Shown in pieces: positions 7,709-17,733 of a stretch of 64,000 bases of DNA. The stretch is from Tatumella saanichensis (lineage in GTDB: Bacteria > Pseudomonadota > Gammaproteobacteria > Enterobacterales > Enterobacteriaceae). Location: NCBI RefSeq assembly GCF_000439375.1, contig NZ_ATMI01000005.1, positions 30,733 through 94,732 on the forward strand, given 5' to 3'. The translations under genes were made by a program, and so were the position numbers. The notes beneath the pieces were generated by a model that was given only the letters and a program-made list of their open reading frames with translations, ran no database searches and was not told the origin of the DNA. Each line of letters opens with the position of its first letter. The first letter of the stretch is position 1.

Positions 7709-9627
7709 TATGCTCCGTTTTTAAGGTTTTCAAGATACTCCCAGCGCGAGAAGGCTTCCTCAAGAGCCTGTTCCGCCGCAGCCAACTGCTCAGTTCCTTG
7801 GCGGATTTCCTCCTGCGGACGGCTGAAGAAGTCCGGCTCGCTGATCTTGGACTGTAACTCCCCAACCTGCTGCTCTAGGGTTTCAAGCTTCTGTGGCAGT
7901 TGCTCTAGTTCACGCGCCAAGTTATAGCTCAGTTTTGCGGGTTTACTGGCTTTATTCTCAACGGGTTTCGCTGTTTTCTCTTCCGCCACGGCAGCAGGCT
8001 TAGCAGTATTGGTTTGGCGAGTCTGTAAATAGGCTTTACGCTGCGCTTGGGCATCGTGGTAGCCGCCGACAAAACGGCCAATCTCGCCATTGCCTTCAAA
8101 GATCCAGCAGTCAGTCACTGTGTTGTCAACAAACTGACGGTCGTGGCTGACCAGCAAAATGGTTCCCTGATAGCCGTCGATCAATTCTTCCAGTAACTCC
8201 AATGTTTCCACATCGAGGTCATTGGTCGGTTCATCGAGGATCAGTAGGTTGCTCGGTTTCAGAAACAGCTTCGCCAGTAACAGTCGATTACGCTCTCCCC
8301 CTGAGAGCGCACTGACCGGTGTCATGGCCCGCTTCGGGTGGAACAAGAAGTCCTGTAGGTAGCCCAGTACATGACGTGGCTTACCGTTCACCATCACTTC
8401 TTGCTTACCTTCAGCCAAGTTATCCATCACGGTACGATCTGGGTCTAACTCGGCACGGTGCTGATCGAAATAGGCGACTTCGAGCTTGGTTCCCTGGTGT
8501 ACACGGCCACTGTCTGCCGCCAGATCACCCAACATCAAGCGCAGCATCGTCGTCTTACCACAGCCGTTGGCACCGATCAGCGCGATTTTATCGCCGCGCT
8601 GAACCTGCACTGAAAAATCGCTGACCAGGGCTTTGCCGTCTACCTGATAATTAACATGCTCCAGTTCAAAAACAATTTTCCCTGAACGTGAGGCTTCACC
8701 GACCTGCATATTGGCTTTCCCCATCACTTCACGGCGCTCAGAACGTTCACGGCGTAAGGCTTTCAGAGCCCGCACGCGTCCCTCATTGCGGGTACGACGG
8801 GCTTTAATACCCTGACGGATCCAGACCTCTTCTTGAGCCAGTTTACGGTCAAACTCAGCGTTCTGCTGCTCTTCAACCCGCAGAGCCTCTTCCTTAGCCA
8901 GCACAAAGTTATCGTAGTCGCCGGGCCATGAAACCAGTTTACCGCGATCCAGATCGACAATGCGGGTGGCCATATTGCGGATAAACGAACGGTCGTGCGA
9001 AATAAACACGATACTGCCAGTAAAGGTCTTGAGGAAGGTTTCCAGCCAATCAATGGTTTCAATATCCAAGTGGTTGGTCGGTTCATCCAGCAGTAAGACT
9101 TTCGGATTACTGACCAGCGCACGTCCCAAGGCCGCCTTACGCAGCCAGCCACCGGACAGTGAAGAGAGCTCGGTTTCAGGGCTGAGGCCGATATTCTGCA
9201 ACACATCATTGATGCGGCTCTCTAACTGCCACAGGTTGTGGTGATCGAGCAGCGACTGTAAACGGGCCATCTCGTTAAGGTTCTTCTCACTCGGGTCCTG
9301 CATCACCAGATGTGAGATGGCATGATAGGCCTTGAGATATTGCGCCTGCTCTGCCACCCCTTCGGCCACAAAGTCATACACTGAACCGGTAATATTGCGT
9401 GGCGGATCTTGTTGCAGACGTGCCACCACCAGGTCCTGCTCATAGACGATACGTCCGTCGTCGAGGGCAATTTCCTGATTAATAATTTTCATCAGCGTCG
9501 ATTTACCGGCCCCGTTACGGCCAACCAAACAGACGCGTTCGTTTTCTTCGATATGTAATTCAGTGTTATCCAATAAAGGCGCATCACTGAAGGACAACCA
9601 GGCATTATGAATACTGATTAACGACAT
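7708..9627 (-). CDS. uup: ABC-F family ATPase Uup
   Basis: The 639-residue protein has two ABC domains and no membrane segments. Walker A motifs are GRNGAGKST (about residue 37) and GANGCGKTT (about 350). Signature motifs are LSGGWLRKAALGRAL and LSGGERNRLLLAKLF, with Walker B LLLDEPTNHLDIET and LLILDEPTNDLDVE. The two halves are joined by the charged ABC-F linker, and the C-terminus is a coiled coil that binds DNA in E. coli Uup. ABC-F proteins act on the ribosome; Uup mutants raise precise transposon excision and alter ribosome-assembly phenotypes. It lies 4 bases after rlmKL. Confidence 0.95.
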   Translation of the reverse strand: MSLISIHNAWLSFSDAPLLDNTELHIEENERVCLVGRNGAGKSTLMKIINQEIALDDGRIVYEQDLVVARLQQDPPRNITGSVYDFVAEGVAEQAQYLKAYHAISHLVMQDPSEKNLNEMARLQSLLDHHNLWQLESRINDVLQNIGLSPETELSSLSGGWLRKAALGRALVSNPKVLLLDEPTNHLDIETIDWLETFLKTFTGSIVFISHDRSFIRNMATRIVDLDRGKLVSWPGDYDNFVLAKEEALRVEEQQNAEFDRKLAQEEVWIRQGIKARRTRNEGRVRALKALRRERSERREVMGKANMQVGEASRSGKIVFELEHVNYQVDGKALVSDFSVQVQRGDKIALIGANGCGKTTMLRLMLGDLAADSGRVHQGTKLEVAYFDQHRAELDPDRTVMDNLAEGKQEVMVNGKPRHVLGYLQDFLFHPKRAMTPVSALSGGERNRLLLAKLFLKPSNLLILDEPTNDLDVETLELLEELIDGYQGTILLVSHDRQFVDNTVTDCWIFEGNGEIGRFVGGYHDAQAQRKAYLQTRQTNTAKPAAVAEEKTAKPVENKASKPAKLSYNLARELEQLPQKLETLEQQVGELQSKISEPDFFSRPQEEIRQGTEQLAAAEQALEEAFSRWEYLENLKNGA

Positions 9628-9631
9628 AACT

Positions 9632-11746
9632 TTATTCCTTACCTGTAGCAGTGATCAGCCAGCAATTATGGATGTGTTTGTTTCTGGCAAAATCCTGAGA
9701 CAGGGTCTTTTGGGTAATATCTTGTGCCTGCAGGCCCAGCGCTGACAGTCCGTCATGGTCCATTTTGAAACCACGCTTATTGTTCGAGAACATAATGGTA
9801 CCACCACGGCGCAGCAGGCGTTTCAGGTCGCGCATCAGATCAAGGTGATCACGCTGCACGTCAAAACTGTCTTCCATCCTCTTAGAGTTGGAGAAGGTCG
9901 GCGGATCGATAAAAATCAGATCAAAGGTTTCATGGGTGTTCTGTAACCAGCTCAGACAATCTGCTTGGATCAGCTGATGAGCCCGCCCAGACAGGCCGTT
10001 CAGTTGCAGGTTACGTTCTGCCCACTCTAGATAAGTACGTGACATGTCCACGGTAGTGGTAGAGCGCGCACCGCCAAGCCCGGCATGAACACTGGCACTG
10101 CCGGTGTAAGAGAACAGGTTAAGGAAATCCTTCCCCTGACTCATCTCACCGAGCATACGGCGTGCAATACGGTGGTCGATAAACAAACCGGTATCCAAAT
10201 AATCGGTCAGATTCACCAAGAAACGGGCTCCGTATTCACGGACCTCGAAAAATTCCCCTTTGCTGGCCAGTTTTTGATACTGACTTTTACCGCGTTGGCG
10301 CTCACGGGTTTTCAATACCAACTGACTGGCTGGGAGATCCAGCACACTGAGGGTAGCACTGATCACATCAAACAGGCGCTGTCTGGCTTTCTGTGGATCC
10401 ACTGTTTTTGGCGGCGCATATTCCTGGATCACCACTTTATCTGCGTAGCGGTCAACGGCGATATTGTATTCCGGTAGGTCAGCGTCATACAGTCGGTAGC
10501 AATTGATCCCTTCCTGCTGTGCCCATTTGTCCAACTTTTTGACATTTTTACGCAAGCGGTTGGCGTAATCCTCGGCGATCTCACCCTGGCGAGCGGTACC
10601 ACCGCTCATCAGTTGATAATTTTTTTGCACACAATCCAGCGGACCGTTTTTCGCTTTGAATTGACGCTCTGCGCGTAATTGCAGGCAGCTTAATAGTTCT
10701 GGAGAGGCACTGAACAGTGATAATTTCCAGCCACCAAACTCGTTTTTCACAATGCGTCCTAACTGGCTGTGCAGCGCGATCAGTGCTGGCTCACTCTCCA
10801 GACGCTCACCGTATGGCGGGTTACTCAGGATCGTACCCTGCTCTTCTTCCGGCAGGGTGTTCTTCAGTTGTAAAATATCTTGCTGTTTAAAGCTGATAAA
10901 GGCACTCATCCCGGCTTTACGGGCATTCATCTGCGCGCGCTGCAAGACAATGGGATCATTGTCGTAGCCAAAGAAGCGGACCTTTTTACTTTTCATGGCG
11001 GCACCGGCACGGCGACGGGCATCGCTGACCACTTCCTGCCACAAGGCATCATTATGGCCTTTCCATGCCAGGAAGCCCCAGTGCTCGCGGTTTAGGCCCG
11101 GTGCACGGTCGGCTGCGATCATCGCTGCTTCAATCAGCAGGGTCCCGGAACCACACATTGGGTCGACCATCGGGGTACCCGGCTGCCAGCCTGAACGCAT
11201 CACAATCGCTGCGGCTAGGTTCTCTTTTAAAGGCGCTTGGCCGGTCTGCTGACGGTAATTACGCTGATGCAGTGCATCACCACTGAGATCCAGCGAGATA
11301 CTGACTTTATCTTTGTTCAACCATGCATTGATACGGATATCCGGGTTTTCACGGCTCACGTCCGGGCGCGGCAGGTTTTTACGGGTAAAGCTGTCAACGA
11401 TGGCATCTTTGATACGTAAGGCACCGAACTGACTGTTGCGGATCACCTCATTGGTGCCGCTAAAGTGCACCGCAAAACTGCACTGGGGATCAAACAGTTC
11501 AGTCCAAGGTATAGACTGCGCCCCCACGTACAGGTCAAGATCACTCCACAGGCCAAACTCTCCTAATGGCAACAGGATACGTGAGGCAAGACGGCTCCAC
11601 ATCAGGCTCTGGTACAGCATTTTATCATCGCCCTGATAATGAACGCCGCCCGGCACCAGCTGGATATTCTGAGCACCCAGCGATTCAAGCTCAGTTTTTA
11701 ATAGTTCTTCCAGCCCACGGCCTGTACTGGCAAAAAGAGAATTCAT
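9632..11746 (-). CDS. rlmL: Bifunctional 23S rRNA methyltransferase RlmKL (m2G2445 / m7G2069)
   Basis: The 704-residue fused enzyme has an N-terminal THUMP domain (about residues 45-155) and the RlmL Rossmann methyltransferase with [14 protein letters not shown] and catalytic NPPYGERLE (about residue 310). The C-terminal RlmK methyltransferase has [14 protein letters not shown] and [10 protein letters not shown]. RlmL makes m2G2445 and RlmK m7G2069 in 23S rRNA. It is the first gene of the leftward run; the 105-base gap to divergent ycbX must hold both promoters. The ATG has no strong Shine-Dalgarno. Length matches E. coli (702). Confidence 0.96.
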   Translation of the reverse strand: MNSLFASTGRGLEELLKTELESLGAQNIQLVPGGVHYQGDDKMLYQSLMWSRLASRILLPLGEFGLWSDLDLYVGAQSIPWTELFDPQCSFAVHFSGTNEVIRNSQFGALRIKDAIVDSFTRKNLPRPDVSRENPDIRINAWLNKDKVSISLDLSGDALHQRNYRQQTGQAPLKENLAAAIVMRSGWQPGTPMVDPMCGSGTLLIEAAMIAADRAPGLNREHWGFLAWKGHNDALWQEVVSDARRRAGAAMKSKKVRFFGYDNDPIVLQRAQMNARKAGMSAFISFKQQDILQLKNTLPEEEQGTILSNPPYGERLESEPALIALHSQLGRIVKNEFGGWKLSLFSASPELLSCLQLRAERQFKAKNGPLDCVQKNYQLMSGGTARQGEIAEDYANRLRKNVKKLDKWAQQEGINCYRLYDADLPEYNIAVDRYADKVVIQEYAPPKTVDPQKARQRLFDVISATLSVLDLPASQLVLKTRERQRGKSQYQKLASKGEFFEVREYGARFLVNLTDYLDTGLFIDHRIARRMLGEMSQGKDFLNLFSYTGSASVHAGLGGARSTTTVDMSRTYLEWAERNLQLNGLSGRAHQLIQADCLSWLQNTHETFDLIFIDPPTFSNSKRMEDSFDVQRDHLDLMRDLKRLLRRGGTIMFSNNKRGFKMDHDGLSALGLQAQDITQKTLSQDFARNKHIHNCWLITATGKE

Positions 11747-11851
11747 AGTATTAGGTCTGCTTAATTGAAAATAAGTTGCGCATTATAGCGAATCATAGCG
11801 CTATGTCATAAAGTTAGCGTCTTTTAAAAATCTAAACCGCTTGGAGTCACA

Positions 11852-12970
11852 ATGATCACTCTGTCCCGGATGTTTATCCATCCTGTTAAATCCATGCGCG
11901 GCACCTCAGTTTCCCATGCGCTGGTTCAACCTGACGGGCTGGCCAATGATCGCCGCTTTATGCTGACAGATGTCAATGGCCACTTTATGACTGCGCGGCA
12001 GTTTCCTGAAATGGTGCTGTTTGATGCCCTGACGATACCTCAAGGTTTATTTATTCAAGCCCCTGACGGAAGCCAAGGCGTGGTCCGGTTTGAAGAATTC
12101 AGCCCAGCAGACGCTGAGACCGAGGTATGGGGGAATGTGTTTACTGCCAGTATTGCGCCACAGGCGATAAATCACTGGCTGAGTCAATTTTTCTCACAAC
12201 CGGTACAGTTACGTTGGACAGGGCACGATACTCAGCGTCGGATTAAACGCCTGCCAAGCGTCCCTCTCAGCTTTGCCGACGGTTATCCATTCTTATTGAT
12301 TAACCAGCGTTCATTTCACGATCTGCAAAACCGCTGTCCGGCGGGGATCCGTATTGAACAGTTCCGCCCAAATCTGGTGGTCACTGGCGCTGAAGCGTGG
12401 GAGGAAGATAGCTGGTCAGTACTGCGTATCGGCGATGTTACCTTTGAGGTCACCAAGCCCTGTAGCCGATGTGTGCTGACCACGGTCAGTACCGAGCACG
12501 GTCGACGTCATCCAGGTAATGAGCCGATGAAAACCCTGACGGGTTTCCGCCAAGCGGCTGATGACAGCGGTGATGTCGATTTCGGTATCAACCTGATTGC
12601 CCGTAACAGTGGCGTGATCCGTTGTGGGGACTCGGTCAGTATCCTCAGCCACAAGCCTGCTCGCCCTTACCGAGTGACTCCGACACCCTCCACACAGCCG
12701 CAAGTTGAAGGAAATGGCGAAGAGATAGAGATTTGCTGGCAGCAGACCACCTTTTGCGGCAATACCCAGCAAATTTTGTTGGAGCAATTGGAAGCAGCCG
12801 GTATCAGTATCCCCTACTCCTGTCGGGCTGGCTCCTGTGGCTGTTGTCGGATGACGCTAGTGAGTGGTGAAGTCACAGCGTTGAACCGAGCGGCACAAAA
12901 CGGCGATACTATTCTCAGTTGCAGTTGTATACCGCGCAGTGCCGTGGTGGTAAAACCGGTCGACGGTTAA
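11852..12970 (+). CDS. ycbX: MOSC-domain iron-sulfur protein YcbX
   Basis: The 372-residue protein has an MOSC N-terminal beta-barrel (residues 1-120), an MOSC domain with the conserved Cys in KPCSRCVLTTV (about residue 207) and a C-terminal 2Fe-2S ferredoxin domain. The cluster ligands are CRAGSCGCC plus a later CSC. E. coli YcbX detoxifies N-hydroxylated base analogues using molybdenum cofactor and electrons delivered by CysJ. The start at 11852 has a GGAG ribosome binding site. The stop codon overlaps the zapC stop on the opposite strand within a shared TTAA. Confidence 0.94.
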   Translation: MITLSRMFIHPVKSMRGTSVSHALVQPDGLANDRRFMLTDVNGHFMTARQFPEMVLFDALTIPQGLFIQAPDGSQGVVRFEEFSPADAETEVWGNVFTASIAPQAINHWLSQFFSQPVQLRWTGHDTQRRIKRLPSVPLSFADGYPFLLINQRSFHDLQNRCPAGIRIEQFRPNLVVTGAEAWEEDSWSVLRIGDVTFEVTKPCSRCVLTTVSTEHGRRHPGNEPMKTLTGFRQAADDSGDVDFGINLIARNSGVIRCGDSVSILSHKPARPYRVTPTPSTQPQVEGNGEEIEICWQQTTFCGNTQQILLEQLEAAGISIPYSCRAGSCGCCRMTLVSGEVTALNRAAQNGDTILSCSCIPRSAVVVKPVDG

Positions 12971-13509
12971 CCCACCTGATCGAGGGTCAGTGCAGCGGAA
13001 AACTGGTAGGCCTGTAGCCTATCATTCATGATTTTAATGGCGTCTCCCAGTAGCAAGGTTTTTCCAGCCATCTCCGCACGGGCCTGTGCCAGCACACACA
13101 GGGTGGCGCTGTCACCGCTTTCCGCCACTAGGAACAATACCGACTGCTGCGTGTCACTGAGTAAAGCTTCCACCAGTTGACCATTTTCCGGCTGCCAGGC
13201 CGGCTGAAGCGCGGTAAAGTACCAGCTTTTCGGCATCAGTGGTTTTAAAAAGCGCCCCGCCACTACAGCATTGAGTACCAATTCAGCCCGTTGCTGGTGG
13301 GTGCAATTTAGGTCACGGCATTTTTCTTCAAACGTATAAAAACGGGCAGCATCCTCAACACAAAAACCGGGTGATTCAAAAGCTTCCGGTGTCAGCATTT
13401 TTTTGGGAAATCGTGAACGAAAATGCAAACCTTCTGTGAGGTCCAACATCATCCTCTGCTGTTTCTCGTCGTAATACCAGCACCAGTTATCGTCAGGCTG
13501 TAATGTCAT
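12967..13509 (-). CDS. zapC: Z-ring associated protein ZapC
   Basis: The 180-residue cytoplasmic protein is close to E. coli ZapC in length (180) and position. It begins with the typical DDNWCWYYDEKQQRMMLDL segment. ZapC binds FtsZ directly, bundles protofilaments and stabilises the Z ring. A GAGG ribosome binding site precedes the ATG. It ends tail-to-tail with ycbX with 4 shared bases. Downstream of pyrD; a 170-base gap separates them, so it may be co-transcribed if the weak hairpin there is leaky. Confidence 0.92.
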   Translation of the reverse strand: MTLQPDDNWCWYYDEKQQRMMLDLTEGLHFRSRFPKKMLTPEAFESPGFCVEDAARFYTFEEKCRDLNCTHQQRAELVLNAVVAGRFLKPLMPKSWYFTALQPAWQPENGQLVEALLSDTQQSVLFLVAESGDSATLCVLAQARAEMAGKTLLLGDAIKIMNDRLQAYQFSAALTLDQVG

Positions 13510-13630
13510 GATTGGCGGCCTCTGTATCCACGGTAAAACTACCGCTCCCGGAGAGTAATTTCAGCGGTTATTAAAAAGTGATCTCAGGCACCGGTTAAAT
13601 CTTCGCTAAATGAGCTAAAAATATAAACGA

Positions 13631-13658
13631 GCCAGAGGATGAAATAAACCCCTCTGGC
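13631..13658 (-). terminator. Possible weak terminator between pyrD and zapC
   Basis: A perfect 8-bp stem gccagagg / cctctggc lies 22 bases after the pyrD stop. On the minus strand it is followed by tcgtttatattttt rather than a clean T run, so termination may be partial. Confidence 0.45.
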
Positions 13659-13679
13659 TAAAATAACACCTTATTTCGG

Positions 13680-14690
13680 TTAAAGATGCGACACTATCTG
13701 TTTCACTAATCCAGGACCTTTATAAATAAATCCGGAATAAACTTGTAATAAGGTAGCACCCGCCGCTAATTTTTCTCGCGCGGCAGTTAAGGAATCTATC
13801 CCACCGACGCCAATAATGGGTAAACGCCCGTTTAATTCCTGATGCAGGCGACGAATAATTTCGGTGCTTTTTAACTGTACTGGACGGCCACTTAATCCAC
13901 CCGTTTCGTTGGCGTAGGGTAAACCTTCTACCAACGATCGATCGAGCGTGGTATTAGTAGCAATGACGCCATCAATATTATGTCTTACCAAGCTGTCGGC
14001 TACCTGAACTAATTCCTCTTCAGAAAGATCCGGTGCGATCTTCACGGCCACTGGGACATATTTTAGGTGGCGACTATTCAACTCCTGCTGTTTATTTTTG
14101 ATTGCTGATAACAGATCATCCAGCGCCTCACCATACTGCAAGGTGCGTAGGCCTGGGGTATTTGGTGAGGAAATATTGACGGTGATATAGCCAGCATGTG
14201 CGTAGGTTTTTTCCATACAGATGAGATAATCATCTTTGCCCTGCTCCACCGGCGTATCTTTATTTTTACCGATATTAATACCGATGACGCCCCTAAATTG
14301 GGCTTTTTTAACATTCTCTACCAGATGATCGACCCCAAGGTTGTTAAAGCCCATACGGTTGATCACCCCTTCTGCTTCCACCACGCGGAACAGACGAGGT
14401 TTATCATTACCGGCCTGCGGACGTGGTGTCACGGTGCCGACTTCGACAAAGCCAAAACCCATGGCACCGAAGGCATCGATACATTCGCCGTTTTTATCCA
14501 GCCCCGCAGCCAACCCCAGGGGATTATCGAATTGAATGCCCATACAAGTCACCGGGCGGGATGGCACCTGTTGCGTTATTAACGCTTGCAACGCTGTGCC
14601 TTGGATCTTTTTTAACTGATTGAGGGTGAGTTCATGGGCCTTTTCAGGATCGAGTTTAAACAAGGCAGGACGGATCATCGGGTATAACAT
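13680..14690 (-). CDS. pyrD: Dihydroorotate dehydrogenase (quinone), class 2
   Basis: The 336-residue FMN enzyme oxidises dihydroorotate to orotate in pyrimidine synthesis and passes electrons to the membrane quinone pool. The N-terminal amphipathic extension (residues 1-40), which forms the quinone tunnel, marks class 2. The catalytic Ser175 lies in [14 protein letters not shown] and FMN-binding segments include GVGGIDS and [12 protein letters not shown]. The AGGAG ribosome binding site lies 4 bases before the ATG. I did not find the CTP-sensitive leader hairpin known from E. coli pyrD. Confidence 0.97.
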   Translation of the reverse strand: MLYPMIRPALFKLDPEKAHELTLNQLKKIQGTALQALITQQVPSRPVTCMGIQFDNPLGLAAGLDKNGECIDAFGAMGFGFVEVGTVTPRPQAGNDKPRLFRVVEAEGVINRMGFNNLGVDHLVENVKKAQFRGVIGINIGKNKDTPVEQGKDDYLICMEKTYAHAGYITVNISSPNTPGLRTLQYGEALDDLLSAIKNKQQELNSRHLKYVPVAVKIAPDLSEEELVQVADSLVRHNIDGVIATNTTLDRSLVEGLPYANETGGLSGRPVQLKSTEIIRRLHQELNGRLPIIGVGGIDSLTAAREKLAAGATLLQVYSGFIYKGPGLVKQIVSHL

Positions 14691-14817
14691 ACGTTCTCCT
14701 GGAAACGGTCATCGCGCATAAAGGCATATTGCCCACGGCAGTCTGCCCGAAATGGTAAAGAGCTTTACACGAAAAGTAAATTTAGCCTGTGATTTATCCG
14801 CTTTCTGTGGAATAACC

Positions 14818-14848
14818 AAAAAAAAACCACCTGCATGCAGATGGCTTT
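14818..14848 (-). terminator. pepN intrinsic terminator
   Basis: On the minus strand, ccatct / aggtgg flanks a gcatgc loop and is followed by nine T. It sits just after the pepN stop. Confidence 0.85.
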
Positions 14849-14868
14849 TAAATAATCTTTTATTTCGA

Positions 14869-17484
14869 TCAGGCCGCTAACGCCTTGGTAATTTTTTCAT
14901 AGAGATCACGAGACAGATTATCCAGCCCTTTTAGCTCTTCAAGTGCCTGGCGCATCAGTACCTGACGTTCTTTGTCGTAACGCTTCAGGCGGATGAGTGG
15001 TTCGATCAGTCGTGCGGCAATCTGCGGATTACGCTGGTTAAGATCAGTCAGGATCTTGGTCAGGAAGCGGTAACCACTGCCATCTTTGGCATGGAACGCC
15101 GCCGGATTGCCGGAAGAGAAAGCACCGATCAATGCACGGATCCGGTTCGGGTTACTCAGAGTAAAGGAACGGTGATTAAGTAAACTTTCTACCCGAGCCA
15201 ATACATTTTCCTCAGGACTAGTGGCCTGCATCATAAACCACTTATCCATCACAAGACCATCCTGATGCCAGCGGTCATCCCACTGTTTCAATAATTCTTC
15301 TCGACACAGCAGTTGTGCACTGACCGCAGCGGTGATCGCCGCCAGGGCATCGGTCATATTGTCTGCCTGCTGGTATTGCTCACGAACCAGAACGTCAGCC
15401 TTATCACTATCGGCAAACACCAGATAGCTGAGGCAGATATTTTTCAGGGCACGTTTACCGATATCCTGATGCACCACCTGATAGGCTCCGCACTGATTTT
15501 CACGATAACTAATCAGCAACTCGCTATGCAGCTCCTTCGCCAAGGTGCGGATAATCGCCGCTCTTACCGCCGCAATCGCCTGTGGATCGATCACCTCAAA
15601 CCATTCCGCCATCTCATTTTCTGACGGTAGAGTCAGGATCAGCGCCGTCAGTGCTGGGTCGGCCTGTTTATCCGCCAGCACCGCACGGAAGGCCTCAGCC
15701 ACATGCTTAGGCAGTGATAGTGGCTGTTTTTCCTGTAGGCGCTGAACGTTAAGTTTGACGTAAGTAGCCAGCAGACTCTGTGCCGCATCCCAGCGTGAAA
15801 ACTCATTGCGCGCATGGCGCATCAAGAAGGTCAGCTGTGCATCACTCCACTGATAATCTAACTTCACAGGGGCCGAGAACTCACGCAGCAGAGAAGGTAC
15901 CGGTTGGAAGTAGACATTATCAAACACGAAAGTCTGCTCGCTGTCGGTGACATTCAGTACTGATGACAGGGACTCTCCCTGATACTGTAATGGGATCACA
16001 TTTCCTTCGCCGTCATATAGCTCAATATCCAGTGGGATATGCAGGGGCAGTTTTTCTTTCTGATCAGCGGTTGGCGGGGTGTGCTGTTTGACATGCAGCT
16101 TATAGATTTCGCTATGCGGATCATATTCATCTTCGACGGTCAGTACCGGTGTTCCGGATTGGCTGTACCAGCGGCGGAACAGAGTCAGATCCACGCCGGA
16201 GGCATCTTCCATGGCTTCGACAAAATCATCACAGGTAGCAGCGCTACCGTCATGGCGTTGGAAGTATAATTTGATCCCTTTCTGGAATTTCTCTTCTCCC
16301 AGCAAGGTATGCATCATCCGAATGACTTCTGAGCCTTTTTCATAGACTGTCAGGGTGTAGAAGTTATTCATTTCCATCACTTGATCCGGACGGATCGGAT
16401 GGGCCATTGGGCTGGCATCTTCGGCAAACTGTGCGGCGCGCATTACCCGTACGTTATCAATACGGTTAACCGGCCTTGACCCGAGGTCAGAACTGAACTC
16501 CTGGTCACGGAACACCGTCAGACCTTCTTTTAGGCTCAGTTGGAACCAGTCACGACAGGTTACGCGGTTACCGGTCCAGTTATGGAAATATTCGTGTCCG
16601 ATCACTGCCTCAATACCCAGATAATCTTTATCGGTGGCAGTTTCTGGTTTGGCCAACACATATTTGGAGTTGAAGATGTTGAGCCCTTTATTCTCCATTG
16701 CGCCCATATTGAAGAAATCGACGGCAACGATCATAAAGATGTCGAGGTCATACTCGAGGTCAAAACGTTCCTCATCCCACTTCATGCTCTGCTTCAGCGA
16801 CGTCATCGCCCAGTCAGCGCGGTCGAGATTGCCCTGATCAACAAAAATTTCCAGCGCCACGTCACGGCCGGAACGGGTGGTAAAGCTGTCGCGCAGCACA
16901 TCAAACTGACCCGCCACCAGCGCAAACAGATAGCAAGGTTTCGGGAACGGATCCTGCCATTTCACCCAATGACGGCCATTTCCACTGTCCCCTTCACCAA
17001 TACGGTTACCGTTAGACAGTAAATACGGGTAACGGCTTTTATCCGCATCGATAGTGGTGGTAAAGCGGGCTAGCACATCCGGGCGATCCAAATACCAAGT
17101 GATATGATGGAAACCTTCGGCTTCGCACTGGGTACAGAGCGCTTCCCCAGATTTATACAGGCCTTCCAGCGCCGTATTTTTATCCGGATGGATCCTATTA
17201 ACAATTTCTAAGCTGAACTCTGACGGCACGCCACTGAGAACCAATGTCCCCGACTCAATACGGTAGTCTTGCCACGGCTGCCCATCGATGCTGATTGATT
17301 CTAGGGTCAACGATTCCCCCTGCAATACCAGCTCAGTGGCCTGCGGGTTCAGTTGTTTCACACGGCTCACGGCGGTGACCCGAGTCAGTTGCTCATCGAG
17401 GGTAAACGAGAGATCAATATCGGAGATCGTGAAGTCAGGGGCCTGATAATCGTGACGATACTTAATTTGCGGTTGATCGGTCAT
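14869..17484 (-). CDS. pepN: Aminopeptidase N (M1 zinc metallopeptidase)
   Basis: The 871-residue cytosolic aminopeptidase is close to E. coli PepN (870). The zinc site HEYFHNW (His297, Glu298, His301) with the distal Glu in LKEGLTVF and the exopeptidase motif MGAMENKG (about 260-267) are intact. The N-terminal beta domain, thermolysin-like domain and C-terminal helical arch are of normal extent. PepN removes N-terminal residues in the last steps of cytosolic protein breakdown. It is transcribed divergently from pncB. In E. coli K-12 the ssu sulfonate operon sits between pepN and pncB; here only about 250 bases separate them. Confidence 0.98.
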   Translation of the reverse strand: MTDQPQIKYRHDYQAPDFTISDIDLSFTLDEQLTRVTAVSRVKQLNPQATELVLQGESLTLESISIDGQPWQDYRIESGTLVLSGVPSEFSLEIVNRIHPDKNTALEGLYKSGEALCTQCEAEGFHHITWYLDRPDVLARFTTTIDADKSRYPYLLSNGNRIGEGDSGNGRHWVKWQDPFPKPCYLFALVAGQFDVLRDSFTTRSGRDVALEIFVDQGNLDRADWAMTSLKQSMKWDEERFDLEYDLDIFMIVAVDFFNMGAMENKGLNIFNSKYVLAKPETATDKDYLGIEAVIGHEYFHNWTGNRVTCRDWFQLSLKEGLTVFRDQEFSSDLGSRPVNRIDNVRVMRAAQFAEDASPMAHPIRPDQVMEMNNFYTLTVYEKGSEVIRMMHTLLGEEKFQKGIKLYFQRHDGSAATCDDFVEAMEDASGVDLTLFRRWYSQSGTPVLTVEDEYDPHSEIYKLHVKQHTPPTADQKEKLPLHIPLDIELYDGEGNVIPLQYQGESLSSVLNVTDSEQTFVFDNVYFQPVPSLLREFSAPVKLDYQWSDAQLTFLMRHARNEFSRWDAAQSLLATYVKLNVQRLQEKQPLSLPKHVAEAFRAVLADKQADPALTALILTLPSENEMAEWFEVIDPQAIAAVRAAIIRTLAKELHSELLISYRENQCGAYQVVHQDIGKRALKNICLSYLVFADSDKADVLVREQYQQADNMTDALAAITAAVSAQLLCREELLKQWDDRWHQDGLVMDKWFMMQATSPEENVLARVESLLNHRSFTLSNPNRIRALIGAFSSGNPAAFHAKDGSGYRFLTKILTDLNQRNPQIAARLIEPLIRLKRYDKERQVLMRQALEELKGLDNLSRDLYEKITKALAA

Positions 17485-17653
17485 AGTGCCTTCTTATCGG
17501 GAAAAATAAAGTCCATCTATCCAGTGTAAGCGGGTTAGCCACCGGTTTCCAGAAACAACGTTATCTCCTTACATCGGAAAGTATTCTGGCTACAAACGGG
17601 TGAGCGCCGCATTTAGTGTGCCCTTCCCGGATTCCCTTTTTAGCAGATATCGT

Positions 17654-17685
17654 TATACTGCAGAGGTTGTTTAATATTCTTAACA
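17654..17685 (+). promoter_or_regulatory. pncB promoter -10 with overlapping NadR box
   Basis: A TATACT -10 (17654-17659) is followed by TGTTTA-atattc-TTAACA (17668-17685), one base off the NadR consensus TGTTTA-N6-TAAACA. The box sits where the transcript would start, so bound NadR would block initiation. NadR represses NAD-synthesis genes, including pncB, when NAD is plentiful in enterics. No clear -35 was found. Confidence 0.7.
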
Positions 17686-17733
17686 TTGGCTGACAGGGCC
17701 TGGTGCCTGACAATTGGGATGCATAAAAGCGCC

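Noticed and set aside
14691..14760. CTP-responsive start-switch hairpin in the pyrD leader
   Set aside because: I looked for a segment able to pair with the AGGAG ribosome binding site and found no convincing complement close by.
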